DNA from: Ashinkailepas kermadecensis
Taxonomy: Eukaryota; Arthropoda; Thecostraca; Neolepadidae
Direction: 5' to 3'
Length of the DNA: 64,000 bases
Assembly: GCA_034440615.1 (NCBI GenBank)
Contig: JAOTOM010005053.1
Location: 191,501-255,500 of the forward strand
Shown: positions 11,319-22,350 of the stretch, one piece after another
Layout of the letters: each line of letters begins with the position of its first letter
Position numbering within the stretch: position 1 is the first letter of the stretch
Notes under the pieces: model-generated
What the model was told of the DNA's origin: nothing
The model's input: the letters and a program-made list of their open reading frames with translations, nothing else
The model's database searches: none
Made by a program: the position numbers and the translations under genes

Positions 11319-11578
11319 ACACAGCGCCGGCCCGGGCCGCTCCGCCGCCGCCGTTCATCCAGACGGCGCCGTTTGAGGTCATGGTGCGCGGTCAGGTCAT
11401 GGTGCGCGGTCAGGTCGGGTCACGTCCGGTCAGGTCACCGGCCCGGCTGTGGAGGAAGAGAGTACGAGTTCACGGTTGGTTGTCGGTCAGGGTGGGCGGC
11501 ATGTTATGTGACAGGCCTCGTGACCTCGTGACCTCGTGACCTCGGCCATATAAAGCTTGTGGCTGGCCTGAGGTCATG
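11319..11578. other. GC-rich spacer with short repeats
   Basis: CGGCCCGGGCCGCTCCGCC-like text. The word TCATGGTGCGCGGTCAGG occurs twice in tandem at about 11,379-11,415, and CTCGTGACC three times at about 11,518-11,540. Confidence 0.5.
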
Positions 11579-11579
11579 T

Positions 11580-11835
11580 CACAAACCTCGGCCGTGTCAG
11601 TTTGTCACCAGATCTCCGCCGTGGGGGTTTGTCACCAGATCTCCTGCCGTGTGGGTTTGTCACCAGATCTCCGCCGTGTGGGTTTGTCACCAGATCTCCT
11701 GCCATGTGGGTTTGTCACCAGATCTCCTGCCGTGTCAGTTCGTCACCAGATCTCCGCCGTGTGGGTTTGTCACCAGATCTCCTGCCGTGTCAGTTTGTCA
11801 CCAGATCTCCTGCCGTGTCAGTTCGTCACCAGGGC
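11580..11835 (+). repeat. 26-28-bp minisatellite
   Basis: About nine units built on TTTGTCACCAGATCTCC followed by GCCGTGTGGG or TGCCGTGTCAG. Each unit carries a BglII-type AGATCT. Confidence 0.9.
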
Positions 11836-11839
11836 AAAG

Positions 11840-13485
11840 ACTCTGCAACACGGTGGCATAGGTGGAGACTTCGCAGAATAGTTTGTGTTACCAACATCCC
11901 ACTCACTAGCTTTGACGGTCCAGAGTGAAGTCGGTCAGGATGTTAAGTCAGGAAAATTATTACTGTTGCATTGGCAGAACCAAATATGCAATGGCTTCCA
12001 TGAATGAAAGGGCCTGATGCACTGCAATATATTGAGGAACATTTGTCTCGTTCTTTAAAATGAGTTCGGTACCCTCTGGAAATTCGGGGAGTGAATGCCA
12101 CTATTAGGTGATAATAAGAAGGGTCAATGTCAATAAATTGACATTGTACGGCAGCACCAACATTTTGATTGGTGTTGCGCCAAAAGTGCACAAGCTCCCA
12201 CCCCTGCACGGTGATCACACGGTGTGCTTCTATCGCACTATGCTCCACAGTTGAGGCCACCAGTACAAATACGACGCTGTGAAACCACAAAGGTCAAGCG
12301 CCACTCCGGGCGGAACTGGGGACAGAGGCGCGCACAGGGCTCCGTCGGGTGGGGGCAAATCTGATCGTGCAGCCCACAGGCCCTGACCAAGGTGAGCGAT
12401 CGCTGGCAAATGATCAGCTTCCTTGCCCATGACGTGCTGCAGTGTCAAGAAATAGGCAGCTGACGAGTGAGAACCACTGTGCGTAAAATCGAACCTATGG
12501 TCCTGATGAAATCTTAATCTTTGTTGTTACGAGAAGAAAATGTTCAAGATTATGCCTGGCGACAAGCAAGGCAGGTAAATTAATGTGCCGAGTTTGTGGC
12601 GCCGCTACCACTCCCACCCCACCCCCACCCCCTCCACCGGTATCGTGACACGTGGTGCTCGAGAGGTCCCGGACAGTCCACAAACTCGGCGCAGAACAGT
12701 GCGCAGTGAGGGAGAAGAAGAGGAAGCGCACGACTTATAAACACCAACGTGGCATGATCGGTTCGAAGGTTCAAGGTCAATACAACGCATTCCGCTCAGG
12801 AGTAGTGTTGCCGTAAATATACCATGTTTATGGCATAAATGTGGCATACAAATATGCCAATAAATATAATATAATAATGGTTAGTACATCAACATATAAT
12901 AATGCCTATAATAATGCCTATAAATATGCCAGAAATATGCCATACATTGCCATCGGACCCAGCACACGTATTAATTACATTTATACAGCGCAGCAGAATT
13001 GAGTAGCATGTAGCAATCGATTCATAAGGTGTAGTGAGGTGACATTTCAACTCACGCTCTTCAGATCCTGGAATGGGATATATTGCCGGCTAATGTTATT
13101 CACGATGTATTTACATTTTTCATTATTCATCTTGGCGACGAATACCAAAAAACTTTCATTGTGGAGTCTGTAAGGTCGCCGGACCTGGACGGAGCAAATC
13201 CGGGTCAAACGAGGTCAGCATACGGGAACCGACCAGGCCTGGCTCATCCCACCACATCTAAATCGACCACCGGAAATAACGGTCACAGTCCGAAGTGTTC
13301 TGTGATCTTACAGAATATCAACATCAAATTCGGGCCATCTATCAATGGAAACATGACAGCAGAACCAGAACAACCTCAGATATGGGTCAGTTCTCGACAT
13401 CAAACACTGGTACAGTTAGCTCGCCAGCATCACCCTGACTCGTGACGTCTCGTGTGACGTCATACGGTGCGGGCACATGAGGGCA
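11840..13485. other. Unassigned DNA with AT-rich and C-rich islands
   Basis: No gene recognised in about 1.6 kb. At 12,608-12,640 there are repeated runs of C (CCCACCCCACCCCCACCCCC), which can form a G-quadruplex on the minus strand. At 12,835-12,960 there is an AT-rich island with repeated ATGCCTATAATA and AATATGCC words. GAGAACCACTG at 12,469-12,479 looks like a lone hAT terminus (complement CAGTGGTTCTC), but I found no partner. Confidence 0.45.
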
Positions 13486-13489
13486 GGGT

Positions 13490-13790
13490 GTGATGGCGTC
13501 AGTGTCATGGGTGACTGCGCCAGTGTCAATGGTGACTGTGCCAGTGTCAATGGTGACTGTGCCAATGCCAATGGTTGTTGTGCCAGTGCCAATGGTGGCT
13601 GTCCCAGTGCCAATGGTGACTGTCAGTGTCAATGGTTGTTGTGTCAGTGTCAGTGGTGCTTATGACAGTGTCATTGGTGATTGTGCCAGTGTCAATGGTG
13701 GCTGTGCCAGTGCCAATTGTGACTGTGCCAGTGTCATATGCTATTTTACCAGTGTCATATGTGACTTTACCAATGTCAATGGTGACTGCT
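13490..13790 (+). repeat. 21-bp minisatellite
   Basis: About 14 units of GCCAGTGTCAATGGTGACTG plus one base. Because 21 is a multiple of three, all frames stay open and give NGDCASV-type artefact repeats. Confidence 0.9.
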
Positions 13791-13849
13791 ATGGACTTCC
13801 TATGGAACATGGATTATGGAATATCGAGGTGCTATGCTATAGTCAGTGG

Positions 13850-13985
13850 TGATGGCATCAGTGTCAGTGGTGACGGTGTCAGTATCAGTGGTATCAGTGT
13901 CAGCGCTGGTGGTGGCCGTGTCGTGTCAGTGATATCAGTGTCAGCTCCAGTTGTGTCAGTGTCAGTGTCAGTGTCAGTGTCAGTG
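13850..13985 (+). repeat. GTCAGT hexamer-type tract
   Basis: Interrupted GTCAGTGGTGATG/GTATCAGT words, ending in a pure GTCAGT run at about 13,952-13,983. Confidence 0.75.
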
Positions 13986-14128
13986 CCGACACCACCGGTG
14001 GTGAGACGGACTGACATTGTGATGCACCATGCACTGTGTAGACACTGGTGCACGCTGGAGGGACCGGTGCACGGAGAGACAGCGGGGTGCCCGACGAACG
14101 GGGGGCGGGGGGGGGGAGGAAGCAGAAC

Positions 14129-14940
14129 CAGGGGTGCACCCAGGAACTTCGATCGGGGTACACTTGTTCTGGTGGGGGTCATTTCTCTGGAGGAGGCGCC
14201 TTTGCTCAAACTCGCTGAGCGTGGAGGGATGCACTCGAGCGTGCCGAATGGGCGCCACCTCTCTGACGGGGGATGGGCACATTCCTCCCGGTGGTCCACC
14301 ACTCTCTCTCACTATCTCCTATTTCTCTCATTATCTCTGAATGGGCGCCACCTCCCTGACGGGGGATGGGCACATTCCTCCCGGTGGTCCACCACTCTCT
14401 CTCACTATGTCCTATTTCTCTCATTATCTCTGAATGGGCGCCACCTCTCTGACGGGGGATGGGCACATTCCTCCCGGTGGTCCACCACTCTCTCTCACTA
14501 TGTCCTATTTCTCTCATTATCTCTGAATGGGCGCCACCTCTGACGGGGATGGGCACATTCCTCCCGGTGGTCCACCACTCTCTCTCACTATGTCCTATTT
14601 CTCTCATTATCTCTGAATGGGCGCCACCTCCCTGACGGGGGATGGGCACATTCCTCCCGGTGGTCCACCACTCTCTCTCACTATGTCCTATTTCTCTCAT
14701 TATCTCTGAATGGGCGCCACCTCTGACGGGGGTTGCACTCCACCACTCTCTCTACTATGTCCTGTTTTCTATTATCTCTGAATGGCCCCTGACGGGGGAT
14801 GGGCACATTCCTCCCGGTGGTCCACCACTCTCTCTCACTATGTCCTATTTCTCTCATTATCTCTCACTATATCTCACTCTCTCTATCTCTCACCCTCTCC
14901 ACTCTCCACCCTCACTATCTCCCCACTGGGTGCGCTACTG
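14129..14940. mobile_element. hAT-like MITE, 812 bp, with internal minisatellite
   Basis: The left end reads CAGGGGTGCACCCAGGA. The complement of the right end reads CAGTAGCGCACCCAGTG, so 13 of 17 bases match, including GCACCCAG. Outside are AGCAGAAC (14,121-14,128) and AGCAAAAC (14,941-14,948), which agree at 7 of 8 positions and fit an aged hAT target duplication. There is no transposase inside. Most of the interior is the 93-bp tandem array listed separately. Confidence 0.7.
14248..14862 (+). repeat. 93-bp minisatellite inside the MITE
   Basis: Units start at 14,248, 14,341, 14,434 and 14,527 with ATGGGCGCCACCTC, so the period is 93 bp with later units shortened. About 6.5 copies. Open frames on both strands (for example NGRHLSDGGWAHSSRWSTTL) are repeat artefacts. 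Confidence 0.93.
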
Positions 14941-14948
14941 AGCAAAAC

Positions 14949-15218
14949 TAGTGCAAAGGCAGCACCACCGTGCAACACACGGTGTGTTCCACGGTGGTCA
15001 CGCCTGACCTATGACCTCGAGGGCGGAGGCGTGTGAACACGGCAGAAGCAGTCGGCCGGTACTCGTGAGAACTAGTGATGTCAACTTGCGCCGGTAAGTG
15101 TACCCCGATTGCGAGAGGCGTGACGGAAGAGGTGTGGGAGGACGAGCGGATAGTGTATGTGGTGTGTAGCGGATGGTGTGTGTGGTGTGTAGTGGTGTGT
15201 GGTGATCAGAATCCGGTG
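14949..15218. other. Spacer and array entry
   Basis: No gene seen. From about 15,150 the text becomes GTGTGTGGTGTGTAG-like and grades into the 20-bp array. Confidence 0.5.
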
Positions 15219-16868
15219 TGGGAGGACAGGGGACGGTGCGGGAGGACAGGGGACGGTGTGGGAGGCCAGGGGACGGTGTGGGAGGACAAGGGACGGTGTG
15301 GGAGGACAGGGGACGGTGTGGGAGGACAGGGGGTGGTGTGGGAGGACAGGGGACGGTGTGGTAGGACAGGGGACGGTGTGGGAAGACAGGGGACGGTGTG
15401 GGAGGCCAGGGAACGGTGTGGGAGGACAAGGGACGGTGTGGTAGGACAGGGGACGGTGTGGGAGGACAGGGGGTGGTGTGGGAGGACAGGGGACGGTGTG
15501 GTAGGACAGGGGACGGTGCGGGAGGACAGGGGACGGTGTGGGAGGCCAGGGGACGGTGTGGGAGGACAAGGGACGGTGTGGGAGGACAGGGGGTGGTGTG
15601 GGAGGACAGGGGACGGTGTGGGAGGACAGGGGACGGTGTGGGAGGACAGGGGACGGTGTGGGAGGCCAGGGGACGGTGTGGGAGGACAAGGGACGGTGTG
15701 GGAGGACAGGGGACGGTGCGGGAGGACAGGGGACGGTGTGGGAGGCCAGGGGACGGTGTGGGAGGACAAGGGACGGTGTGGGAGGACAGGGGACGGTGTG
15801 GGAGGACAGGGGGTGGTGTGGGAGGACAGGGGACGGTGTGGTAGGACAGGGGACGGTGTGGGAAGACAGGGGACGGTGTGGGAGGCCAGGGGACGGTGTG
15901 GGAGGACAAGGGACGGTGTGGTAGGACAGGGGACGGTGTGGGAGGACAGGGGGTGGTGTGGGAGGACAGGGGACGGTGTGGTAGGACAGGGGACGGTGCG
16001 GGAGGACAGGGGACGGTGTGGGAGGCCAGGGGACGGTGTGGGAGGACAAGGGACGGTGTGGGAGGACAGGGGACGGTGTGGGAGGACAGGGGGTGGTGTG
16101 GGAGGACAGGGGACGGTGTGGGAGGCCAGGGGACGGTGTGGGAGGACAAGGGACGGTGTGGGAGGACAGGGGACGGTGCGGGAGGACAGGGGACGGTGTG
16201 GGAGGCCAGGGGACGGTGTGGGAGGACAAGGGACGGTGTGGGAGGACAGGGGACGGTGTGGGAGGACAAGGGACGGTGTGGTAGGACAGGGGACGGTGTG
16301 GGAGGACAGGGGGCGGTGTGGGAGGACAGGGGACGGTGTGGTAGGACAGGGGACGGTGTGGGAAGACAGGGGACGGTGTGGGAGGCCAGGGGACGGTGTG
16401 GGAGGACAAGGGACGGTGTGGTAGGACAGGGGACGGTGTGGGAAGACAGGGGACGGTGTGGGAGGCCAGGGGACGGTGTGGGAGGACAGGGGACGGTGTG
16501 GGAGGCCAGGGGACGGTGTGGGAGGACAAGGGACGGTGTGGGAGGACAGGGGACGGTGTGGGAGGACAGGGGGTGGTGTGGGAGGACAGGGGACGGTGTG
16601 GGAGGACAGGGGGTGGTGTGGGAGGACAGGGGACGGTGTGGGAGGACAGGGGACGGTGTGGTAGGACAGGGGACGGTGTGGGAAGACAGGGGACGGTGTG
16701 GGAGGCCAGGGGACGGTGTGGGAGGCCAGGGGACGGTGTGGGAGGACAAGGGCCGGTGTGGGAGGACAGGGGACGGTGTGCGAGGACAGGGGACGGTGCG
16801 GGAGGATATGAGACGGTGCGGGAGGACAGGGGACGGTGTGGGAGGACGAGGGACGGTGTGGGAGGGCA
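15219..16868 (+). repeat. 20-bp G-rich minisatellite, about 82 copies
   Basis: The unit is GGTGTGGGAGGACAGGGGAC with common variants (GGCCAGG, GACAAGG, GGGTGG, GGTAGG, GGAAGA). Variant order repeats: units from about 15,301 to 15,570 recur in the same order at 15,781-16,050, a 480-bp (24-unit) higher-order period. Frames on both strands stay open for up to 670 codons only because no unit contains a stop. The G-rich strand has quadruplex potential. Confidence 0.95.
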
Positions 16869-17604
16869 GGGGATGGTGTACAAGAACCAGACGCCGGTGT
16901 TGGAGGCCAAGAGATGGTGTCGGAGAACTAGAGGACCAGTGGACCGCGTGGAACCTACCGGTCGATGGAGGACCCACGTGTATGTAGTGATTGGTAGAGG
17001 AGCTAGGCGCACCCATCACTCACTGACTGCGCAATCGGCGGCTGCGGACAAATACAGCTGTTCTCTGGACGACGAGCGTAACCATAGACAGTAGTCCATA
17101 ATATGGCCAATAACTATATTCTATCCCCATTCCAACAATGTGGCAGGTCCTTCCAAAAATAGCCTTCAACATTCGCATTGGAAGAGAGCGGGAGCGAGTT
17201 CACTACCACAGTCCACCCTCCAAACTGTGTGCTTCCACCTTCAGCGGTTTACGAGATCTTAGGAGGACCGCTCCCCCCCATCTGCTGAGCACGCGAGAGT
17301 AACGCCGCGTGGGCCGGTGCCAAGTCGACTCCCGTGCACGCTCCCCCCCCCCCTCAGCCAAGGAACGGTCCCGCCTCCGGCGTGCGTGGCCTGTGACGTC
17401 ACATATACACACGGCAGCCGCCGCTGATGCGTGCCAAACATTCCGGGGAATCGTTGACGTGCCACGCTATAAAAACCGACGGAACAATCACATTCCACCT
17501 GCCTCACGTGCAAAGTTTGGTTCACGTGTAATCAGTTTAGCCTGATATATGTGAGGCATCGGGACGTGGTGGTGGAATCGGCGAGTGATATTCCGTGTCA
17601 GCCT
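16869..17604. other. Unassigned spacer
   Basis: Array decay to about 16,930, then non-repetitive GC-rich text with a C11 run at about 17,342. No gene recognised. Confidence 0.4.
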
Positions 17605-17832
17605 GATGAAATGTGTGCAAGGAGTGGTGGAATGTGTGCTTACATTAGTGGAATGTGTGTCAGGACTGGTGGAATGTGTGTTAGAAGTGGCGGAATGGGT
17701 GTAAGGAATGGTGGAACGTGTGTAAGGAATGGTGGAATGTGTGTCGGAAGTGGTGCAATGGGTGTAAGGAGTGGAGGAATTGGTGTAAAGGGTGATGGAA
17801 TGGGTGTAAGGAGTGGTGGAATGTGTGTCAGC
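17605..17832 (+). repeat. 21-bp minisatellite
   Basis: About 11 units of AGTGGTGGAATGTGTGTAAGG-type sequence. Reads as SGGMCVR repeats in one frame, an artefact. Confidence 0.9.
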
Positions 17833-18084
17833 AATTGAACTGCACCGTGCCATTAGCATTATGGCTGAACTGCACGTACCAATGGCGCTACTCTTCTTCT
17901 TTTCTGTTGCTGAAGGAATACGCTGTCGACTGGCAATTTCCATGCTCTTTGGCCCAACGTACGCCGCATTCGCCGAGATTGTATTCCAACCCCAAAGCGT
18001 GCCACATTTACACTCGTCCGTGAGTACGTGACGTTATTCAAAATGTTATTGGCCTGTCCTCCAAACCGGGCGGCTGCACCTACC

Positions 18085-18136
18085 AGTGGAGTGCCAGTGG
18101 AGTGCCAGTGGAGTGCCAGTGGAGTGCCAGTGTCAG
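18085..18136 (+). repeat. 12-bp microsatellite-like tandem
   Basis: GTGCCAGTGGAG repeated about four times. Confidence 0.85.
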
Positions 18137-18215
18137 TGGAGCAAGTATTGTCCATTTGGAGCCGACAGTCCGCTGTCTGTGCAGTCAGCTGTCTGTGCAG
18201 TCAGCTTACCGCGTC

Positions 18216-18480
18216 CAGGGGCGGATCCAGGAACTATCATGGGGAGAAGCGCTCGTTTAGAGGACTGCCATGTCCTCGGAGAGACGCCACTGGAAAAGTC
18301 CCTCGAGGGGCCTTCGGTTGAAAATCAGTTGAGCAGGGGCTGTGGTGTACTCAAGCAGCCTGAAGGGGATCGTTCCCTATCCGGAGGGCACCCTCCGCGA
18401 GCTGCCCACCTGCCGCATTTGATGAATCCTCTGAGGGATTCATCGGAGTGCTTGTGGCTGCACAAAAAAAGTCAGCTGGA
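18216..18480 (+). mobile_element. Possible hAT element end
   Basis: CAGGGGCGGATCCAGGAA at 18,216 matches a terminus common among hAT MITEs in many animals. The following 250 bp are unlike the neighbours. I found no matching inverted end and no 8-bp duplication, so this may be a truncated copy. Confidence 0.35.
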
Positions 18481-18751
18481 TAGATGAGTGGGATGGTGGT
18501 GGTGGTGTATTTGTGTTTAGGGCGCGTCGACTGCCTTGGTCATTTTCCGTCCATTAGGTGAATGAGGGAGGTGTGGGATTCTCTCCTCCCCGGAGGCGTC
18601 TTTTCCCGATGAAACGGGCGTCACCTATCCATAGGAGCGGGCACATGCTCCAAGTGCCTCCCCTGCGTCCACCCCCGTCCGTTTCGGTGTCGAAGGCCTT
18701 GTCGGTACATTGGCGACTGTCAATGTCAAGGTCAACTGTCGGTCAAAGTTC

Positions 18752-18832
18752 CGCCGGAACTGGAACTGGAACTGGAACTGGAACGTGAACTGGAACTGGA
18801 ACTGGAACGTGAACTGGAACTGGAACTGGATC
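18752..18832 (+). repeat. TGGAAC hexamer repeat
   Basis: GGAACTGGAACTGGAAC with interspersed GGAACGTGAAC variants, about 12 units. Confidence 0.9.
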
Positions 18833-18967
18833 TCCCGGAGCGAGCAGTGGCGCCAGGGTTCACGCCACGACCTCTACTCAGCATGAGACCCTGGTCCATA
18901 CAGCCACACGAGCTAGCATTCGGACTAAATTCACTATGTAAAAATGGAAGTAAGAATAATATCTACA

Positions 18968-19165
18968 CAACCATCAGCTGACCCACAAAACAGGCAGCTG
19001 CTCTACACACTAGTCAGCTGTTCATCACAGCCGTCAGCTGCTCAATACAGTCATCAGCTACTCTACACAATAGTCAGCTGTTTAACACAGCCGTCGGCTA
19101 CTGTACACACTAGTCAGCTGTTTAACACAGCCATCAGCTGCCCTACACACTAGTCAGCTGTTCAT
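18968..19165 (+). repeat. About 21-bp degenerate minisatellite
   Basis: GTCAGCTG alternates with CTACACACTA, TTCATCACAGCC and TTAACACAGCC, about nine units. Confidence 0.8.
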
Positions 19166-19397
19166 ACCAAAGTACTGCCCGCTGCGCCCGTGCTACAGCG
19201 CCCACCTGACGGCGAGCCAACCCGTCCATCGAGTCCCGTGCAGCTACATTTTCACCGATTTCCTGTTGGCTCGATGATGGCCGGCGCAGATGTGCGATAG
19301 CCGAAATAGCGCGTGGAGCAGACGTTCGCCGACTCAAAGGCACCGTGGCGTGCTCGACGCTGGACGGCGAGGCTGGACAGCGAGTACGCTGGCGATC

Positions 19398-19726
19398 TTC
19401 CAGCGCCGAGAGGCCCTCCACCGCCCTTCCAGCGCCGAGAGGCCCTCCACTGACCTGCCAACACCGAGAAGCCCTCCACCGAACTTCCAGCACCGAGGGA
19501 CCCTCCACCGACCTGCCAGCGCCGAGAGGCTCTCCACCGAACTTCCAGCACCGAGGGACCCTCCACCGACCTACCAGCGCCGAGAGGCCCTCTACCGACC
19601 TTCCAGCACCAAGAGGCCCTCTAACGACCATCCAGCGCCGCGAGGCCCTCCACCGACCTTCCAGCACCGAGAGGCCCTCCACCGACCTTCCAGCACCGAG
19701 AGGCCCGCCACCGACCGTCTTGTCAT
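19398..19726 (+). repeat. 29-bp minisatellite
   Basis: About 11 units of 29 bp built on CCAGCACCGAGAGGCCCTCC followed by ACCGACCTT. Because 29 is not a multiple of three, each frame cycles through all three readings. The open frames are artefacts. Confidence 0.93.
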
Positions 19727-19892
19727 GTCGCGGATCTGTTAGAGCGCCTTGGCTGGATGAGCGCGGATAACCTGGTCGCATACAACACGCTGTACCTGTC
19801 TCACAAGGTGCGCCGTCTGCAAGAGCTGGCTTCGTTAGCCAGTACCATTAGCACAGTTAGCGGAGCACCATGACCGCCACACCCGTCAGGAA

Positions 19893-20642
19893 CCGCACCT
19901 GTACGTCCCAAGAACCGCACCTGTACGTCCCAAGAACCGCACCTGTACGTCCCAAGAACCGCACCTGTACGTCCCAAGAACCGCACCTGTACGTCCCAAG
20001 AACCGCACCTGTACGTCCCAAGAACCGCACCTGTACGTCCCAAGAACCGCACCTGTACGTCCCAAGAACAGCACCTGTACGTCCCAAGAACCGCACCTGT
20101 ACGTCCCAAGAACCGCACCTGTACGTCCCAAGAACCGCACCTGTACGTCCCAAGAACCGCACCTGTACGTCCCAAGAACCGCACCTGTACGTCCCAAGAA
20201 CCGCACCTGTACGTCCCAAGAACCGCACCTGTACGTCCCAAGAACCGCACCTGTACGTCCCAAGAACCGCACCTGTACGTCCCAAGAACCGCACCTGTAC
20301 GTCCCAAGAACCGCACCTGTACGTCCCAAGAACCGCACCGGTACGTCCCAAGAACCGCACCTGTACGTCCCAAGAACCGCACCTGTACGTCCCAAGAACC
20401 GCACCTGTACGTCCCAAGAACCGCACCGGTACGTCCCAAGAACCGCACCTGTACGTCCCAAGAACCGCACCTGTACGTCCCAAGAACCGCACCGGTACGT
20501 CCCAAGAACCGCACCTGTACGTCCCAAGAACCGCACCTGTACGTCCCAAGAACCGCACCGGTACGTCCCAAGAACCGCACCGGTACGTCCCAAGAACCGC
20601 ACCTGTACGTCCCAAGAACCGCACCTGTACGTCCCAAGAACG
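19893..20642 (+). repeat. 22-bp minisatellite, about 34 copies, very uniform
   Basis: The unit is CCGCACCTGTACGTCCCAAG plus AA. The units are almost identical. The main variant is CCGGTACG instead of CTGTACG, and it is concentrated in the right half. Frames of about 280-330 codons on both strands are artefacts of a stop-free 22-bp unit. Confidence 0.95.
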
Positions 20643-20644
20643 TG

Positions 20645-20982
20645 GACAGAAATGGGCAGGCAATGTGTTTGCTCTCGAAGCCCTGCCCTGCATGACGAGC
20701 TGCCGCACAAGCTGAAGCGACTGCCAGCTCCCTTGTTCAGTCGCCGCCTTAGGCAGCATTTGTGCGTGGGACCGGACTGACTGCTCTGATCGTGCCTGCT
20801 GACTTCTCATCATACCTTCCGACTCGTTCCATGCCGCTGGTATGAACAATTGTTATATATTTTCATGTGCGCCTGTGACAGCCCTTATTTACTGATTACC
20901 TTTGTCTTAAAACTCGACAATAGGCTGTAATGGGGCCACGAGTCTATTGCGGACGGCCGGAATATACGTATTTGTCCTTGTC
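20645..20982. other. Unassigned spacer
   Basis: Non-repetitive. No gene or regulatory signal that I can support. Confidence 0.45.
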
Positions 20983-20984
20983 AG

Positions 20985-21246
20985 CGCGACGGAGAGTCCC
21001 TCCACCGACTGTCAGCTCGACGGAGAGTCCCTCCACCGACTGTCAGCTCGACGGAGAGTCCCTCCACCGACCGTCAGCTCGACGGAGAGTCCCTCCACCG
21101 ACTGTCAGCTCGACGGAGAGTCCCTCCACCGACTGTCAGCTCGACGGAGAGTCCCTCCACCGACCGTCATCGTGACGGAGAGTCCCTTCGCCAACCGTCA
21201 TCGTGACGGAGAGGCCCTCCACCGACCGTCAGCGTGACGGAGAGGC
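20985..21246 (+). repeat. 31-bp minisatellite
   Basis: About eight units built on CGACGGAGAGTCCCTCCACC plus GACTGTCAGCT. The last three units are diverged (GTCATCGTGACGG). Confidence 0.93.
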
Positions 21247-21393
21247 CCCCTGTTCGCCCTACGTCCAACCTGGCGCCTCCAGTCGAGCTCAAGACTGAGA
21301 GGAGAGTTGGCTTCCTTGCCCCTCTCTACTTCTTGGATCCGAAATTAATGACTATGTTAGAATACTTAGTCTATTACTTAGACTTAGTATATG

Positions 21394-22350
21394 GAGCTTA
21401 GAATATGGAGAAAGGCTTGTGGCATTAGATATGTACTCACTCAAATATAGGAGATTAAGGGGGGCATGATTGAAATGTACCACATTGTTAAACAACTAGA
21501 TCAGCTCAAATTGAAAGACGCATTTCAGTTTAGAGTATCATATAGGGGTGATCAATTCGGGTTAGACAAGTTGAGGTGTAGGACAGTTAAGTGACAACCG
21601 GTCTTCAGTCACAGAATTGTTCATCAGTGGAATAGGCTGCTTGCTGATGTTGTGGGGAGTTCCTCATTGAATGTATTTAAAAGTAGGGTGGGCAAATCTT
21701 TTAGACAGGAAAATCTTGTTTTTGAGTTCTAATTTGTGATGGATGGGGTGAGATTTATGCTAAGTAAGTGTGCACGACACATACCCCTTTAAGCAGGCAT
21801 GGATGCTGTTTCACAATTACTGGTAAGGCATTCAATCCACATGTGTTAAGAGGGATCAAGGGAATAGGCTGGATAGCTAGGGTAGATAGGCATTGATAGG
21901 TGTGTGGGATATTGGTGGATGGTTTCTTTAGGATGTGGTGATGGTTGGGGTGGGTCTTTTTTACCAGGCCTATGGCATCTTCCATTTACAGACTTAGCTG
22001 GATGGGCACTTGGGTCTCTTATTAAGTCTGAACACTTTATAACTTTATATAGGGTGTGCCAAGCAGTGGATTCAGCACCTTCTTTCGGGATGTGATACTG
22101 ACGAGATTGGCTATGATAGCACAATGGGCATGATTGGAGGAGTTTGTAATTGTTGAGGAGTGTGTTATGCAATATCAGGTGAATGGTGCTAGATAGGCTG
22201 GGATATATAGCTCCCTAGGAACTTGAGATAATGGATTGATTGGGGTGATAGCATGTACTATTCTAGTATCATTTCTAGATAGGTTTAACCCAGATGGCCC
22301 CTGTGGCTCTTATTAAGCCTTAACACTTTATGACTTTATGACTGTATGCT
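21394..22350 (+). mobile_element. CR1/L2-type LINE, 3' end
   Basis: The translated relic runs YGERLVALDMYSLKYRRLRG, then after a one-base frameshift MIEMYHIV, then RCRTVK, a stop, VFSHRIVHQWNRLLADVV and SSSLNVFKSRVGK, ending at a stop at about 21,732. This is the characteristic C-terminus of CR1/L2/Rex-like reverse transcriptases (a YRRLRGD block, then WN-LP-VV, then NSFK-RLD). About 600 bp of 3' UTR follow. The phrase TCTTATTAAG plus ACACTTTAT occurs at about 22,016-22,045 and again at 22,302-22,345. The second copy ends in tandem TTATGACT octamers, the sort of short-repeat tail used by this LINE group. The doubled tail suggests a second truncated copy or a duplication. Dead. Confidence 0.75.

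Noticed and set aside
14998..17019. 673- and 643-codon minus frames and 449/369-codon plus frames
   Set aside because: They are the readings of a stop-free 20-bp repeat in all frames on both strands. No domain and no unique sequence of useful length.
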